Translations under genes and position numbers: made by a program
From: Marsupella aquatica
Taxonomy: Eukaryota > Marchantiophyta
DNA length: 64,000 nt
Direction of reading: 5' to 3'
Assembly: GCA_973895155.1 (NCBI GenBank)
Contig: OZ316894.1
Span: forward strand, 22,010,001 to 22,074,000
In this document: positions 1 to 12,919 of the stretch, one piece after another
Position numbering within the stretch: the first letter of the stretch is position 1
How the letters are laid out: every line of letters begins with the position of its first letter
Notes under the pieces: generated by a model
What the model was told of the DNA's origin: nothing
What the model saw: the letters and a program-made list of their open reading frames with translations, nothing else
Databases searched by the model: none

Positions 1-2230
1 GGGGTTCAAAGCCGGGCCCGTTCACATACTTTGAAGAACGTAACTATTGCTAAGGATCGAGCCTGCTCTCTAGAAGGCAGGTGCTGGGCGGTGAATAGAA
101 TGTTTAAATTTTATGGCCAGAAGCTAGCCTTCTGTTCGTGAGCCGTTCCACCTGAGTGAGTGGATAGTTTATTGATGTTGTAGAGAGGTCACTGCAGACA
201 GCCTTCTGTCCTGAGTAAGCAGATTTTTATTCAGTGTCCTCTTTGAAGCTCTCGCTAGAACTGTGTGCGGGACGAGAAAGGCCTCGCCTGATTTCTACAT
301 GTCGATCACAGGGGCCTGGTACTTTATTGGGGTTCATGTCCTTGCCAAGTTTACTGCATCCTCTTGAACTTGCATTGGTCCTGCTGCGCTGATGTGCTTC
401 CAAGCATGTCCTTGGTTGCATGCCGACGCATGCAGTTAATATTGTGTGCAGGAGTGAGGTACCGCGGAACTGATTTGAAGCAACTCACGACAGCATCAGG
501 ATGTTGACAATTTTGCATCTGGTCGTAAATTTCATAGTACTAAGCGATGGTATGACTAGCTCTCGCCGAGCTGTCCGACACCATATCAACTGTTAGCGAT
601 TAGAATACTCAAGTGCTGATAGAGAAATTGGTGGGTTACAAATGTGGGAACTTTTTAGGAGCACCAATGTCACCCTAAACAATGTCTACATACGTTCCAG
701 TTGTAATTAAGTTTGAAGTTTGGGGGAGTGAGACTATGAACTCCCGCAACAATCAATTACTACTGTACCTTAAATAATGTTCGATATCGTGATGGGAATA
801 TGCATCTCACAGCATTGATTTCACATTCCGAAAATTTACTAGTGATGGTTGATTTGAACTTACTGGGCTGTTAGTGTGAACATTGCTTTGGGAGACATCA
901 GTTCCCCTAGAAAGTTCTATTAATAAAGTGACTCCAGGGTAATATACCTTTCAGAACTCGTCCTGAATGATGGATTGGTTAAAATACAATTTCCTGTCGG
1001 ACTATGAATTTAGCTCTCATTGACTGCTTGCATGTAGCAGGACAACTGTTGTGTCAAGAACTGTTTAAGTCCATGGGACTCGTGAAGAACTATCAAAAAT
1101 CTCCATGATGTCGAGAAAGACATGGGCAGCAAAATCGAAAGAGCCCACGTACATATTAAAAATCAGACCTGCAAACGTTCTGATCTTAGCATGCATGTCA
1201 GAAGTTCTGATCTACAGAAGGCTATTCCTGCAATGGGTATGCACACTAGTAAGTCCTCGTGCTTCCAAAGCATCACCAGTCACCTGCCGCTTATTTAAGG
1301 CTTCGAATGTCAATGAATTCATATCATTTTCATTGGTTACAATGTTACATTCGTACATATATGGCTGTGTTCTCAGCACATTATGACTGCGAAGCTGAAA
1401 GAGGATATATAAACACCACCGAGCCACCCAACAAATGAAAAAAAGTATCCTTCACTCTTTGAAAATATTTCATTATCGTCCCGAAGAACTCCAAATGCAG
1501 AGCAAGACGTCGGGGAAGCCCGTTCGATCAAATTCTCTAGAAGGACGTCTTCAGGATCGAGATAGCACTAGGTTTTTCATTTATCAGCTGAAGTTTTGCA
1601 GAGGGTGAAAAGACCAATTGCGCAAAAACGCTACTAGCCATATTACTCAACGTGAGAGTGATCGGAGTGGTATGATTCTGAGTTATCATCTGAGCAGTTA
1701 TCTGCGCAATTCTAGAATGATGAACCTTGCTTATAGGGACTAAAACCCACCTCAAAGTGAAGTACAGGTGCTCACTTTCACACTCAAAAGATAGAGTCAC
1801 TATCACTTAGAACTTTGGGCCTTCGGGAAGGCCTGCCACTCTCACACACACCCTTGCACGATTACCAATATAACGAATGAAAAATACTTGATATCACAAC
1901 GTGGTTAGTGAGTCCGATTCCGTCAAACAGTGGAATACATGCTGGAAAGAAGAACGCAAACTATTTACGGGCGTTATGGTATAGCTAGAACAATATCTGG
2001 CCCCACTGCTGGCCAGATAAACTACTAAGTGATAAATACATTACTGCATTCAAAGTGTTTACATTGGGCTAGTGACATCAGCGAGCTGAAGAGTTCAGCA
2101 AGTAATGACCGCCCGAATGACCCAATGCCTGTCGGAGCGAAAGTTGGCAAACTAGCTGGAAACCTTACTAAATCTGGAAGCAAGACATGACGACAGCATT
2201 AGAATCCATCCGAGGTGTGCGGACAGTTTT
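1..2230. other. AT-rich non-coding stretch, no gene recognised
   Basis: Only short open frames occur here (all under 100 codons), often overlapping on both strands, and none shows a domain, a signal peptide or a convincing splice-joined continuation. I see no clear repeat. It is best read as intergenic DNA. Confidence 0.6.
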
Positions 2231-2254
2231 TTTGATACTTTGATTAGCATTCTG

Positions 2255-2910
2255 TAAACCGTTGGGTCCCACTTGAGCATTAGATTGTCATTCCTTCTAA
2301 GCTGTTTGTCAAACCCCTTGGGTCCCACTCATTTCTTTGAACCGTCTGTCCCGCACTCCCGCTCTTCGATGTTCATTGTTCGTGCTAAACTAATTTATTA
2401 GGACCCCTTGGGTCTCACTTTTAGATAATGGAGGTATTCTATGTTGGGAGCAAACAGGAGACCAATAAATGTTATTAGGGAGACACTGATGGTTTCAAAT
2501 TTCATTTGTTTTTTGGTGCCATTTCTATTTTTTTGTGTTTTTTAAAGACTCCAGATGGCAAGCGAGCTCGCTAGCAAAAAGGGGAGTCTCCAAAAGGGAT
2601 GTTACCAACCAGGTAGTTGATAGCTAGGCAGTTGGATGTATGAAAATAGGGGTCATGCAAATTTTTTTTTTGCTCGGGCTAAATTTTTTTTTACTGTTTG
2701 ATTGCAGTTACAATTACCCTAGATAATGTAGTGTCCCATTGTGAGTTACAATTACCCTTGATAATGTAGTGTCCCATTGTGAGACAGTAAGTGTTAATTG
2801 TCCCATTGTGAGCGGACTGTTCTAGGGAACTCATTCATTATTGTAACCCCTTGGGTCACACTTTTACATGATGATAAGTCATCATGTAACCCCCTTCAGT
2901 CCCACTCTTA
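2255..2910. repeat. Degenerate interspersed CCTTGGGTCCCACT repeats plus a 38-bp tandem duplication
   Basis: A motif close to CCCCTTGGGTCCCACT recurs near 2263, 2313, 2404 and 2848, with a diverged copy near 2888. Inside the block, a unit of about 38 bp beginning GTTACAATTACCC and ending CCCATTGTGAG occurs twice in tandem from about 2706, followed by a partial third copy. No ORF accompanies it. The parent element was not identified. Confidence 0.6.
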
Positions 2911-3235
2911 GATGTGCCATGAGATGCCCAAATGGGAGACTGGATATTAAATCTTCTATGCGTTAATGATCCCCCATTTTCTTGGAGTTGCGTACACTGC
3001 CCGTCCTAATCCCCGATGCTGCTGCCCATTCTGGCCTGAGTTTGCCAAAATATAATCCAAGACTCTACTGATTTGTTACCCACTCTGCCCTGATCAACTT
3101 TGTGCCATCCACTGCAGATTTCTGTTTTGGCACCCTTCATTTATTGTTGCTCGCTCCGGCCCAGGTCCCCGATGCTGGTGCCTGCTCCAGCCCAAGTTTG
3201 CCAGAATGTAGACCTATATCATTAATCAGAACTCT

Positions 3236-3640
3236 CATCCAAAGTACTAGGCTTTGCGTGAATACTTAGACTCTATTAGTAAATAGACATAACTCCATTG
3301 GAAAGAAGTGTTGCCAAAACATAAACCACTACTCCATAGATAAGCACTTGGTAGAACATTATTTAACCAAGACTCTATCAATCATGACTCTTATTCAAAG
3401 TGCTAGGTTCTGCAACACTTTGACTATATTACGAAATAAACATGACTCCAGGTTGGAAAGAAGTTTTCCAAGAACATAAACCACTACTCTATAGAGAAGA
3501 AACAGACAGAGCATCAACCAAGACCCTACCAATCATGACTAAAGTATTAGGCTCTACAACATGTAGACTTTGTTATAAAGCAAACATAACTCTATTGGAA
3601 AGAAGTGTTGCCAGAACATAAATTAAACACAACTCCACAA
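3236..3640. repeat. Diverged tandem repeat, ~150-bp unit, three copies
   Basis: Three head-to-tail copies start near AAAGTACTAGGCT (about 3241), AAAGTGCTAGGTT (about 3396) and AAAGTATTAGGCT (about 3540). Each continues through similar text ending GGAAAGAAGTGTTGCCA then AACATAAACCACTAC. The spacing is about 155 then 144 bp. The copies are diverged, so the array is old. Confidence 0.7.
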
Positions 3641-3648
3641 GAAAGAAA

Positions 3649-6600
3649 TCAATCATGGCTCAAAGTGTATTGGGCCAGTGCAAGTGACAACAAGTGAAAA
3701 GTGCCAAAACATGAACCCAAAATTGATGACACAAAGTTGATGGAGCCAGAAGGGGTGACAAAATGATAGGGTTTTGGTTTGTGTTTGGACAAACTTGACC
3801 AAGCCTGAGCAGACAACAACAGTATAAGGGAGGGACTGGGACTGGCAGTGTACAGACCCCAAGAAAATGGAGGAACATTAATGTGTTGTAGACTTAATGC
3901 GCGACCAAGCCCTAGCCCACAGAGTAGGGCTGGGACCAGACCACTCCAGTCGAGCAAACTACAGTAAGCCCTCGCTGCGTACCATGTCAGTGTCAATAAG
4001 TAGGTCAATTCAACAACACTAGCTGCACATGTATCGCACGGCGCCTGGAGCTTTTTAATTTTCTGTACGTTTCGTAGCTACAGTGTATTCAATTTGTCCT
4101 ACTGACATATTAGAATTTCTTTGAAGTTATCTTCATACGCAAACAATTTTTTATGCAGTCGCTCGAAGGACCATCTGGCCTTTGTTGGCATAAACCTTGA
4201 AGTCCTTGTTTCTTAGAATTTTATTTCAATAATACAGCAGTTCGATCATAAAACTCGGTGACTGTGGATCAAATTAGACGAGTCCATTAAAACCACTCAC
4301 TTTCTTGCAACTTACGGTGAGTCGACGGTGATTCGATAATTGTCGCAGACACACTTCCGCCGTCTGCATTGTTCAACAAACGAATGTTTATGTACATAGG
4401 AATTCTGATTCCGACACAACCATCGAGTGACTCCAATAATGTCAAGCCAGGTCGATCTGATCAGAGGCAATTATGGTATCGATCGACTTTCAGACCGCAA
4501 GCGCAGATTGATTTGTGGGACCTCAAGTGCAGACCAGGATCGAGGCATTTGTACCCACTTGAAAGTTTGGCCAGGGACCTCAAGTTGCAAAACTGTATCT
4601 ATATCAAATTACAGCATCCATGGCAGACCCAGGGGCAGATCCTCAGCAGAGGCCTGTGATGCTTAAAAATGGCATGATTGGCTGCTCACTCGACTTCAGC
4701 TACTTGCATGGATTGCATTACTCTACGCTGTGACCGACAGCTACAGCTACAGAAGTAGTCTGGATGATGCGTGACAGAAAATCTACTCTACTTACTTTTT
4801 CTGTGAATTCTGGGACCAGGGTTTTCGGAAAGTATCCAGTATGACAGTATGTCGATCGCGCACTGTGTTCGTCTTGACATGATTGCAGATCGAGTGGCTA
4901 TTACCTGTAAAGTGGTTTTGTGTCTCGAAATGATCATATTAGTGAGCAATAGAGACTTCATAATTTCTGGCCAAACAGGGAGGCCCATGCTGGAGACCTG
5001 GGCATGGATAATAACGTGTCGTATTGACTTTTATGTTGTGTCAGGCATATAACTCGCCGACACAGTTACTTTTTTATTGTAGAATGAAATATATACGAGT
5101 TGATTGGGTTCCAACCCCTCCGATCCCACTGGTTGTTTTGGTTTAATGGTGCTAGGGCTAGGTTCCTTCTTATTAGAACAAATGAATGAAAATACCTTAC
5201 TGCCTGTCAGATTCCTATCGATGTGTTACACAATATTAATTTTTCAGGTGAGGCAGGGTAATGTTTCTTTTTCCGCAGGGTAGCTAATGTCACCTCCTGT
5301 CAACGAGTATATGCTAAGAATATTCCTGAATTATAATATTCTTACATTAATTGATTTTGACAATTTGATCTCTATAGATTTAACGATAACGATCAGAGTC
5401 TGGCGAATGGGGTTGTGTGGCCTGGCAAGGTGGGAAACTAGCTAGTGGAAGAGAGAAAATAAAATTAATAAAATAAATAAATAAATAAATCTTTTCCCTA
5501 CTTAATTAGTGGCAAAGACTTCCCAGTGAGGATGAATCTAGCAAAATTTGGCCAATCGAAAAGAAGCTGGTGTGAGGCCCACACAAGTACTTGATGGGGG
5601 TCCAAAACCTGAGTTCATTCAAGTTTTCTTTACGCAGATTTCATTCTAATTGGATATTCAAATTAAGGCAAATCTTCCCACTAGCTCTCGTGATTATTTC
5701 CCCTAATTGGCTCTAAGTTGATGTTCGGTCGATCATCAGATTTGACCCGAGTGCTACCGTAATTGATGGACCAGTCACTTCTTTTCAAGACAACTGGTCC
5801 ATGTGAGTTTGGCTTTCTATCTTAGTAGATTGCCAGACATTGGGGTCTATGGGATCCAGTTCAGCTCCAAGTAATTTACTGCAAAGGGGGCCATATATAG
5901 ACAAATTAACCGAAGTAAGAGAGTTAGTAGTAAAGTTAGTTAATATCAGTAGTTATCGGAACACCTTGTACTTCCCCACAGTATTTGAGTACGTCATCCC
6001 TTCAGTTGATGTTCAGATCTCATGACGACATAAGAAGTGGGAGTTGCACAGAGTTATCCTTGGCAGATGGTGTCGGTTCTTAAAAATTGCAAAAGAGGTT
6101 GAGACGTGCTTTTGCTTTTGACTAAATTTGAAGCCATCATGTCCATATCGGAACATTTGATACGTACGAGAATCCCTGAGTACACAAAAAAAACAGTGTC
6201 ATGAACATTGCAGACCAATTAGTAACTATGTCGTGCGCCTAGGCTGCAACAATCATCGACAGTAACTTACGCAAACAACTGGGAGGTTTCCTTGATCGAA
6301 CTGGTCCAGTTAGACACCGAGTACGATGTGATAGATAACTAAAACAACTGTTCAACCCTCGATGTGGAGACAGTCTGAAATTTATAATTCTGTAGCCTAG
6401 GGTTTCTGGGTTCATACCAAGAGAGGCCAAGAGGTGCTGTAGCGACAGCAAAGGAAAACTGCTTGCCAGTTAAGATAAATTCACACAAAATCCTGATGTC
6501 GATCTGCCAGTAATGTACATGCAGCTATATATATTAATATGTACGAGAATGTATGTTACTACCTAGAGTATTCACATTCACTCTCAATGGTACAAAGATT

Positions 6601-6785
6601 CCGGCAAGCGTGACAAAGGTGGTGTTGTTGCCTTGCCGTCCTGCAGGTTCATTGCCATCACGTTGGTCCCTTTCATAGAATACATGCCTTTGGCAAGGTT
6701 TCCATTCGTGTGGAAAGGAAATCGCTCCACGAAAAGGGGAAAAGGGAGGTACTTGCTAGCTTTTACGAAGTAAACTACATTCTCT
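3649..6785. other. Intergenic stretch, no supported gene
   Basis: Open frames here are short, and several overlap one another in three frames of the same strand, as expected of chance ORFs. A small (AAAT)n microsatellite lies near 5465-5490. I see no recognisable RNA gene or transposon end. Confidence 0.55.
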
Positions 6786-9017
6786 TCAGTGCAGCGGGAT
6801 GCTTTGATTGAAATTGAAAACATTCTTACTGTCCCACTTATTCTTGGTAGCTATGAGGGCGTTGAGGTTGTTGGCATAGTAGGCACTGAGCGGTTCTTCC
6901 ACATCAATGTAGTTCTGATAAGCTTCAGATGAGGAATATGGACGCACAGCACTCCAGATTCCCTCCACAAAAGTGGTTTCGGTAAGTGCGTTTTGAGGCT
7001 GGTTCTGCCAATAGGCAAACATCTGGATGTTGAAGAGAGCGTCTCGGTGGACCCAGCCGTCTCCAGGCTGGAGAGCAATCTTGTTAATAGCAGAGCCTGA
7101 ACCTCCGAACAGATCGAAGATGAAGTAGCTATTGGATGGACCACTTTTGAGTTTGTTGACGAATGCATTTATGCCGGCATCAGAGTACCCAGAACCTTTC
7201 GCGATGATTGACTTCGATTTGAACACGCGCTCGTCGTACACGTAGCCGTTCCCAAGGTTCAGCAAGGAGGGGTTGTCGGTAATTTTAAATCCACCGTTGA
7301 TGAGAGCCGAGTGAATGTAATCTGTTTGAACAATGTAAGTGCTGGTCGGAGTCGGCGCGTTGTTCAAGTAAGTTTGGACCTGGTTGTGAAGATTTGACTG
7401 AGGGCCTAGATATAACCCGTAAAACTGGTTTCCACCAGAAGGGTCTTGATATAAAGACGCTGATATTTCGGCAGGGGCATTCAGTCCCCAAGTCTGGTAA
7501 GCTTTGATGGCTTGGAACTGGGCATCTTTGCTGAAATGGTACTCAAAGTAGGTCACGGGTTGCGACACATCGTAAGCTTGGAACTTGAACTGTGTGACGA
7601 TCCCTGCAAATACACGCAAGGAGCTAGACATAAACGATTGCTTACATGACTGTGACGTACTACACCCTGGAAGTGGTAATTCCTATATTTTCATGTGAAG
7701 TCTGAAGTTTCTAGGTCCTGAGCGGAAAATCATAAGATGAATTGGGAGATGAAGAAGAGCGTGAATTTGAAAAGACTTCGCAGTCTGTTATATAATTGAG
7801 TCAATCTAGCAAAACCAGCCCGATACAAATAGACAAGAATTCGAAAATGGATCTAGAGAAGACCGACAATGCTAACTATCCTGCCGCGCCGGCACTCGTA
7901 GGACAGGTCCCAAAGAATAGAGCAACTTACCGAAGGAGTTGGCACCTGCCCCTTTCAATGCCCTGAATAAGTCAGAATTTTGACCAGCAGTAGCCGTAAC
8001 CACAGAGCCATCGTTAATAACAACTTGAATTGCTTGGATGCTGTCAGCCATGATTCCGAACTTTCTCGAAACAAAACCCCATCCGCCACCCAGTGCGTGA
8101 CCGCCGACGCCTACGCTGGGACATGTACCGCAGGGAATGGTTACTTTCCCGGCATTCCATAATGCTAGCTTCAAGGGTCCCAATCGATACCCTGCTCCCA
8201 CTATGGCAGTCCTAGCCTGACTGTTATAAGTGAAGGTGGTCAGACCAGCCAGATCCACCACGAGCACACCATCTCGGCCACCTGCATATATCGATCCACA
8301 ACTCGATCATTAATTTAGCACCGCCAAAAGCCTTTCATATGTACAAAGTACATGCTCCCGTTTCAAACAAGAGAACCCGAAAGAGTAGAGACTTGTGAGT
8401 AGTCACGTACCTAGACTGTAGTCCTCGTAGGAATGCCCACCACTGCGGGGAGAGATCCCAATGTTCAACTGGACAGCGCATTTCACCGCATTCTGTACTT
8501 GGGCAAGTGAGGTCGCGAAAACGATCGCTGCTGGCTTGTACAAATTCCGATGATTCCACACTTTGCCTCGTGCAGTTTCATAAGCTGAGCTACCAGGAAA
8601 GACAACATTCGCACCAGCTGGGCTGAGGCAGCTCTGAATCTGACTAGCTGTCGCAAGCTCCCGACGTGGCTGTTTGAAAGCCTGACATCCAGACGCAGGC
8701 AAATGTCATGTTAATAACTTAAATCATGATCGACAAATTCTTGACAAGGAGTCTTGGGAGATGAAAGCTTGGAAGTGTGATTCTAGCGATATGCACAATA
8801 CGCAGCACCAGTCTTGGGAGATAAAAACTTGTAAGTGTGATTCCAGCATTAGACACAATTATACTCAGCACCAGGACAAGTCCTCGTATTCTATTCCATC
8901 ACTAACCCCTAAGGCTGATCTTGCGTCAGCGCTCGTTTCGTAAAGAGAGCTTAGAAGCAGAAGGCCTATCAGACAAACTGCCTGCACGCCCCGCATGGAT
9001 CCTACTGCTTTCTTCAT
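6786..9017 (-). CDS. Secreted FAD-linked oxidase, berberine-bridge-enzyme-like, four exons
   Basis: Exons on the minus strand are 9017-8907, 8681-8411, 8281-7931 and 7603-6786. All three introns are GT-AG and the exons join in one frame, giving 516 residues. Exon 1 encodes a signal peptide: a short basic start, then a Leu-rich core around residues 15-25. The FAD-binding (PCMH-type) part follows, with RSGGHSY (His120) and CGTCPSVGVGGH (Cys181). These are the two positions that carry bicovalent FAD in this family, so bicovalent flavin is likely. The C-terminal BBE domain ends in NVFNFNQSIP near the stop. Family members oxidise alcohols, sugars or alkaloid-type substrates and release H2O2; the substrate here cannot be told. 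The length fits the family (about 500-550). The start was chosen for the signal peptide and the in-frame splice. Expected location: secretory pathway or apoplast. Confidence 0.88.
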
Positions 9018-12000
9018 GTCGTCCCTCCAGGCCAGTCCCGACAAGTTAGGCGAACTCTCAGCTCCGGGATCTCACTACTCCGATGTGGAGTGCTAATTTG
9101 GAACTACCGTTGGACCCAGTAGTGTATTTGTAGTGACAGACCTGATCGAGGACGTAAAGAATTAGTCGCCGCCTGACTACTGTGCACGATCCAAAAGGTG
9201 CACTTGGAACCTCTCATATTCAGCACTCCTCAGCACGTCGACATCCATGTAAAATGCCTGATCCTCAGGTCAACGTAGGCATGGAAGTGATGGACCAGGC
9301 TGTGTAGTGACTGAACGAGACGCGACGTGGAGGTGCCGACCAAGGAGTCAATGCATTGGCGTAGCAGGAAGCTGTAAATTCTGAATTGCATCAGATAGGG
9401 GCCTTACTGGAAATTCATTTTACGCTTACCAAAGTTACTGGAAAGAAGATCACGCGTAGAACTATTGCAACTAATCTTACGCATCCTGTTCAGTGCCTGC
9501 TGTGGTGCTGGCGTAGACAGGACCGGAAATCTGGAACCCAGTCGTATTTTAGAGAAGTGGTTTTGTTCTCTAGCTGCCCCCGAAAGGTCAAACGTGCCCC
9601 GGACACAACCAAGTGGTCCTGACGACAGCCCTTCAAAGGCAGTGATTGCTGTGATAAATGCAAGACGACTAGGACATGCGGACTTCGGACTCCCCGGATC
9701 ATCGTATGCGAGATCGTATGGCGATGATGACCGCGATCGTCATCGGGGTCATCGGACGCTTGCTTCAAATGTTGGGGGTGGGATAAATTGGGTATGGAGA
9801 ATTGTACACTACAGTAGTTGCCAGCTGTGTTGCCACCCACCTAGCTTTGGTATACAGTAGGAACTCATAAAGCTCGCTGGATAGTTCGCAGCATCTTCAG
9901 AATTCAGAGACACACGACAAGGGGCAATAAATTCGTGTCGTTTCTATTGTGTTGTAATACCGGAGTACTAGAGATTAGATGGTTACAAGGCTGTACGTAG
10001 GAGTTCCCTAAATTAAAGCATGAGAGTATGCTGAAATCTCTCGTTGAAATAGTTCACTCAACAATTACATGATGAAACAGAAACAGCATACATCGATTAG
10101 GGAGCTCACATAATTAGGCTGAACTCTCTACTTCGAGAGTTTATTTTGTACGTGGAATGATCTCCAATAATAGACGCTGTGCATGACGATAAATCGAGAG
10201 AGTCCTCGGCGTTGGTTAAAAGTCTTGCAATGAGGAGTGCTTGTCCTTTCCAGAATCTGCAGTCCGTGTATAACGTTTCATGACAGCGCGCGCATTCAGT
10301 TTTCTTGCTGTTGTGAGAATCGATGGAATTGTGGACTGAATTTCTGAGGTAATTGTAAGAAAGTCCAACCAACAATGAGTTTTCGTCGAATATATATAAG
10401 AACTCAATCTCCGACCTAGCATGCAAGCACCAGTTGAAGGTTCCTTATTTATGCCTGCTGCTCATACAAATTGAATATTGCTTCACTGACGTGGATGAGC
10501 ACGATTGTCACGACTGTGAGCAAGGTATTGAATTTAAGATTCCAAGAGTTTCATGAAGTATACCCAAATTCTTTTAGTATTTCGAGAAATTGTTCACCCT
10601 AATCTCGAATTCTGGGATTAGGCGAAAACATGGCCTCACTATAATTGCACATGGAAATGTGACAATTTTCCATGTATAATGTGATAAATCCAATTATTTT
10701 ATCTAAATCACGGAGCCTTATTCTAAATAATTTTTGCTGTCGGTTTTTGATGTCGCGAAAACATTCAAAGAGGGTCTATACGAAGGACGTAGTTACGGAA
10801 AGATGCAAATCATCAGTGCAAGGGCCAAATTGCCAAAGACTGTAGAGAGATGACTTGTGACAGGTGGGAGATGACTGTCAATCTCGTTGAAGTGTAGACG
10901 CTGTGAAGTTTAGATATATTATTAGAGTGTGCATGAGCGCAGGGACGACATACAATTGCAAGCAGTAATCACATGTCCATCGTCTGGCGAGTGAGTAAGG
11001 ACAGGAATCATCACGTCTCTCAAGTGGCTAGCTAGTGCAGAGAATGTATATTAGCTAGTGTTTAATTGTCCAGTACATATCCTACCTCGATCAGTTGACC
11101 TGTCCCAGACAATTAAGAAGAAAACATGCGCGTAGCGGGCATGGATGCAGCCTTCCGACGAATGATGCCGTAAATCTGTGACGCTTCTAGCGCGTGAAGA
11201 GAATTCGACATGACCACTAGTCTACATGTAGGGTTTTAATTTTATAAAATTCTACTTCTGACTTCTAGAGTGGACCGAGGGCTGATTGGATCCAGGGGGA
11301 GAAATGGTTATAGGTGTAGAAGAATGGATTACCTAGCCTACGTCATTATCCAAGATTCCAAATCGTGAAAGCAAACTTGGATGATTCCACACGCAGCCAC
11401 GAAACAAGCGACTTTCTAAGGTCAACACCCATCATCATGGGATAGGGCTACTTTTTGAACGCTTTAATTTTAAGTACTGATCATCTAGTCATCTATGATC
11501 ATCTATTATCTCCGTTTTAGCTGAACTGTAGAAATTTGTGGACCTCACCCAATGAAGACAGAATCTTTCTCTCTACGAAATTAAGGGACCGTGTGCTGAT
11601 ATCGTACAACGACAGTGTGATGATATCATACGACAATCTCCAGAAAGATGAAGATAGTTATGCGGATGAGGTCTGAGTCCAGCCGAACTTATCGACATTG
11701 ATTGCAACAGTCGACTAATTTGAAGAAGTCCACGAGCACAGGTGAAGCTGTGAATTAACCTAGACTAGTCATATATGGCGAAGGCACTTGTGCTGCTATA
11801 ATTCAAGGGAGGCCGTCAAGCACGTTCAAATCGAAGGTTCTATTCTGATGCGATTGAACTTTCGGTCGGCACAGACAGCTCATTCCTGCTAGTGCCGCCG
11901 CCAATGAAAGCTGGCATGGAAGATTCAAATAAGTAAGGCACATTTGTTAGCGGTTGCTCCTGATCCCGGCTCTTCGTGTGCTTTTGGGGTGCTCAGATGC

Positions 12001-12919
12001 CGCTTGGGTTAGGGTCTTTCCGTCCTGGCGATAGTCGCCTCCGGCAGCCTGCATTCGGGCTCAAAAAAGATTTGGAACTTCTTCGCTGTTGCAGTCGCTC
12101 TTTTCCTCTGCCTAGCTGCGCGTAGAAATTCATGGTGAGTACTTTGAGTCAAAGCTCAAATGAATGAGAAGAAGAGATAATACACAGATGTCGTTGCATT
12201 TCCCATGTGGACAAGTGCAAAAAGACATATCCGTGTTCAAAGCAACAAAATTGAAGCCGAGGGAGTTTTGCCACTTTGGAAGTCTGTGGATCGATCACAG
12301 CTTGGATCATGTATGACCACAGTGTATCGCCCTTCTAGATCTGTGTCTGGATCCACAGCCAGTAAGCTTCCTTCCACGATTGCCATAGTTGTATTGCTTA
12401 ATATATCCGACGTACTTCGATCGATGGAGTACATACTAACAGGAAAAATGGACGACAGTGGATCGTTGTCGCGATCGAACCTGTCCACGGGTACTTCCCT
12501 CAATTCGATCGTCGTGGTTTATGGTACACCAGTTTCAATTCGATGCCAAAGTTGACATCATATTGCTCTTAATTAGTATCCCTATATATGTAAGTGTGTT
12601 TGTTTTAGCAGGCCTAGCGTTTATCGTGTAGGTCTAGGAATGGGAGACAATTATTCAGAATGCAACAAAGAAAGCTGGTCGAGTGAATTGTAGAGTCCCC
12701 CAATTTTCCGTTTCACCATATGTATTCCTTATATTGGAGGAGAGAGTTCAAACTCGAGCTACAAAGATCATATCATGTGCACGCTAGTTGAGAACTAATT
12801 CATCTAATTGGGTTATGCTCAGGTGTAAAGAATGTCGTCATTCTATATATCTAGCTTCAACGACATACAACCCGCTGAAATTATAAGATAGCCCTGCTGG
12901 GCGTCACCTAAGTAAGTTA
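9018..12919. other. Intergenic stretch upstream of the oxidase, no supported gene
   Basis: This holds the promoter side of the oxidase and about 3.5 kb with no convincing coding exon. Overlapping ORFs on both strands at 9386-9860 and 12205-12555 mirror each other and match no family I recognise. No RNA gene was found. Confidence 0.5.

Noticed and set aside
9386-9860. A small gene on either strand
   Set aside because: Overlapping ORFs on both strands, no recognisable motif and no splice-consistent extension.
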